A DNA stretch of 41,628 bases from a virus, in IMG/VR virus record IMGVR_UViG_3300035698_022581, positions 1 through 41,628 of that record; one strand, 5' to 3'. Below the pieces are notes generated by a model. That model was not told the origin of the DNA, ran no database searches, and saw nothing but the letters and a program-made list of their open reading frames with translations. A program made the translations under genes and the position numbers. Of the stretch, positions 41,578 through 41,628 are shown in pieces. How positions within the stretch are numbered: position 1 is the stretch's first letter; each line of letters begins with the position of its first letter.

Positions 41578-41628
41578 TTAGAAAGGTGAAACTTTCTGGA
41601 CTCCTTCTAATACTTCTTTAGGCATTCC
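41578..41628 (-). CDS. C-terminal end of an upstream gene, truncated by the window
   Basis: The last 16 codons of a minus-strand gene: GMPKEVLEGVQKVSPF then TAA at 41578-41580. The stop is 1 base before the start of the 91-aa gene, so it belongs to the same operon. It is too short for any functional call. Confidence 0.5.
   Translation of the reverse strand, partial: GMPKEVLEGVQKVSPF

Noticed and set aside
1-41628. tRNA genes, CRISPR arrays, integrase and attachment sites
   Set aside because: I saw no cloverleaf-like sequence, no spaced direct repeats and no integrase motif, so there is no evidence here for lysogeny.

Overview
The window is a 41.6 kb piece of an AT-rich, tailed double-stranded DNA bacteriophage genome, or of a prophage carrying the same module. 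Every gene I can support lies on the minus strand, so the biological reading order runs from high to low coordinates. Identification rests on a large terminase, a portal, a HK97-type major capsid protein, a very large virion protein and a series of tail-fibre-like proteins. Tape-measure, tail-tube and sheath genes are not recognisable, so the virion may be podovirus-like, but this is inference. Genes are tightly packed, often with ATGA overlaps, and almost none has a Shine-Dalgarno box. One clear TTGAC/TATTAT promoter points to a bacterial host with a sigma70-like polymerase. The host phylum cannot be assigned from this sequence.

Region 1 (41.6-36.2 kb) is a compact operon: a short partial gene, a 91-aa phage protein, a MoxR-type AAA+ ATPase, a protein combining a HExxH metallopeptidase-like domain with a VWA domain, a 77-aa protein, two coiled-coil unknowns (359 and 331 aa), and a second stand-alone HExxH protein. 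It ends in a terminator at about 36.14 kb, and the promoter of the next operon starts inside that terminator.

Region 2 (36.1-25.5 kb) is the head module: a 97-aa unknown, a two-TM membrane protein, TerL, a portal fused to an ATP-dependent DNA ligase, a basic protein, a Pol beta-type nucleotidyltransferase, a LigD-phosphoesterase-like protein, a zinc ribbon, an acidic scaffold-like protein and the major capsid protein, followed by a terminator. The ligase domain is interrupted exactly within catalytic motif V by a 332-aa intein with a LAGLIDADG endonuclease. Ligase, phosphoesterase-like and nucleotidyltransferase genes inside a head operon look like a NHEJ-LigD toolkit wired into the portal vertex. 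This is the most striking candidate system in the window.

Region 3 (25.5-9.4 kb) holds three small unknown genes, an HNH gene with an unusual 5' end, a 588-aa protein with a LysM-like segment, and a protein of about 4000 aa with long repeat tracts. The giant gene's natural start appears to be separated from its body by a single-base frame change at an A6 run.

Region 4 (9.4-0 kb) holds a connector-like protein, a propeller-like tail protein, an HNH endonuclease, a small zinc-ribbon gene, a Vsr-like nuclease, a 988-aa tail fibre with an internal duplication, small structural proteins, and the start of another fibre running off the window. There is no gene-free stretch longer than 300 bases, and I saw no tRNA, rRNA or CRISPR array.
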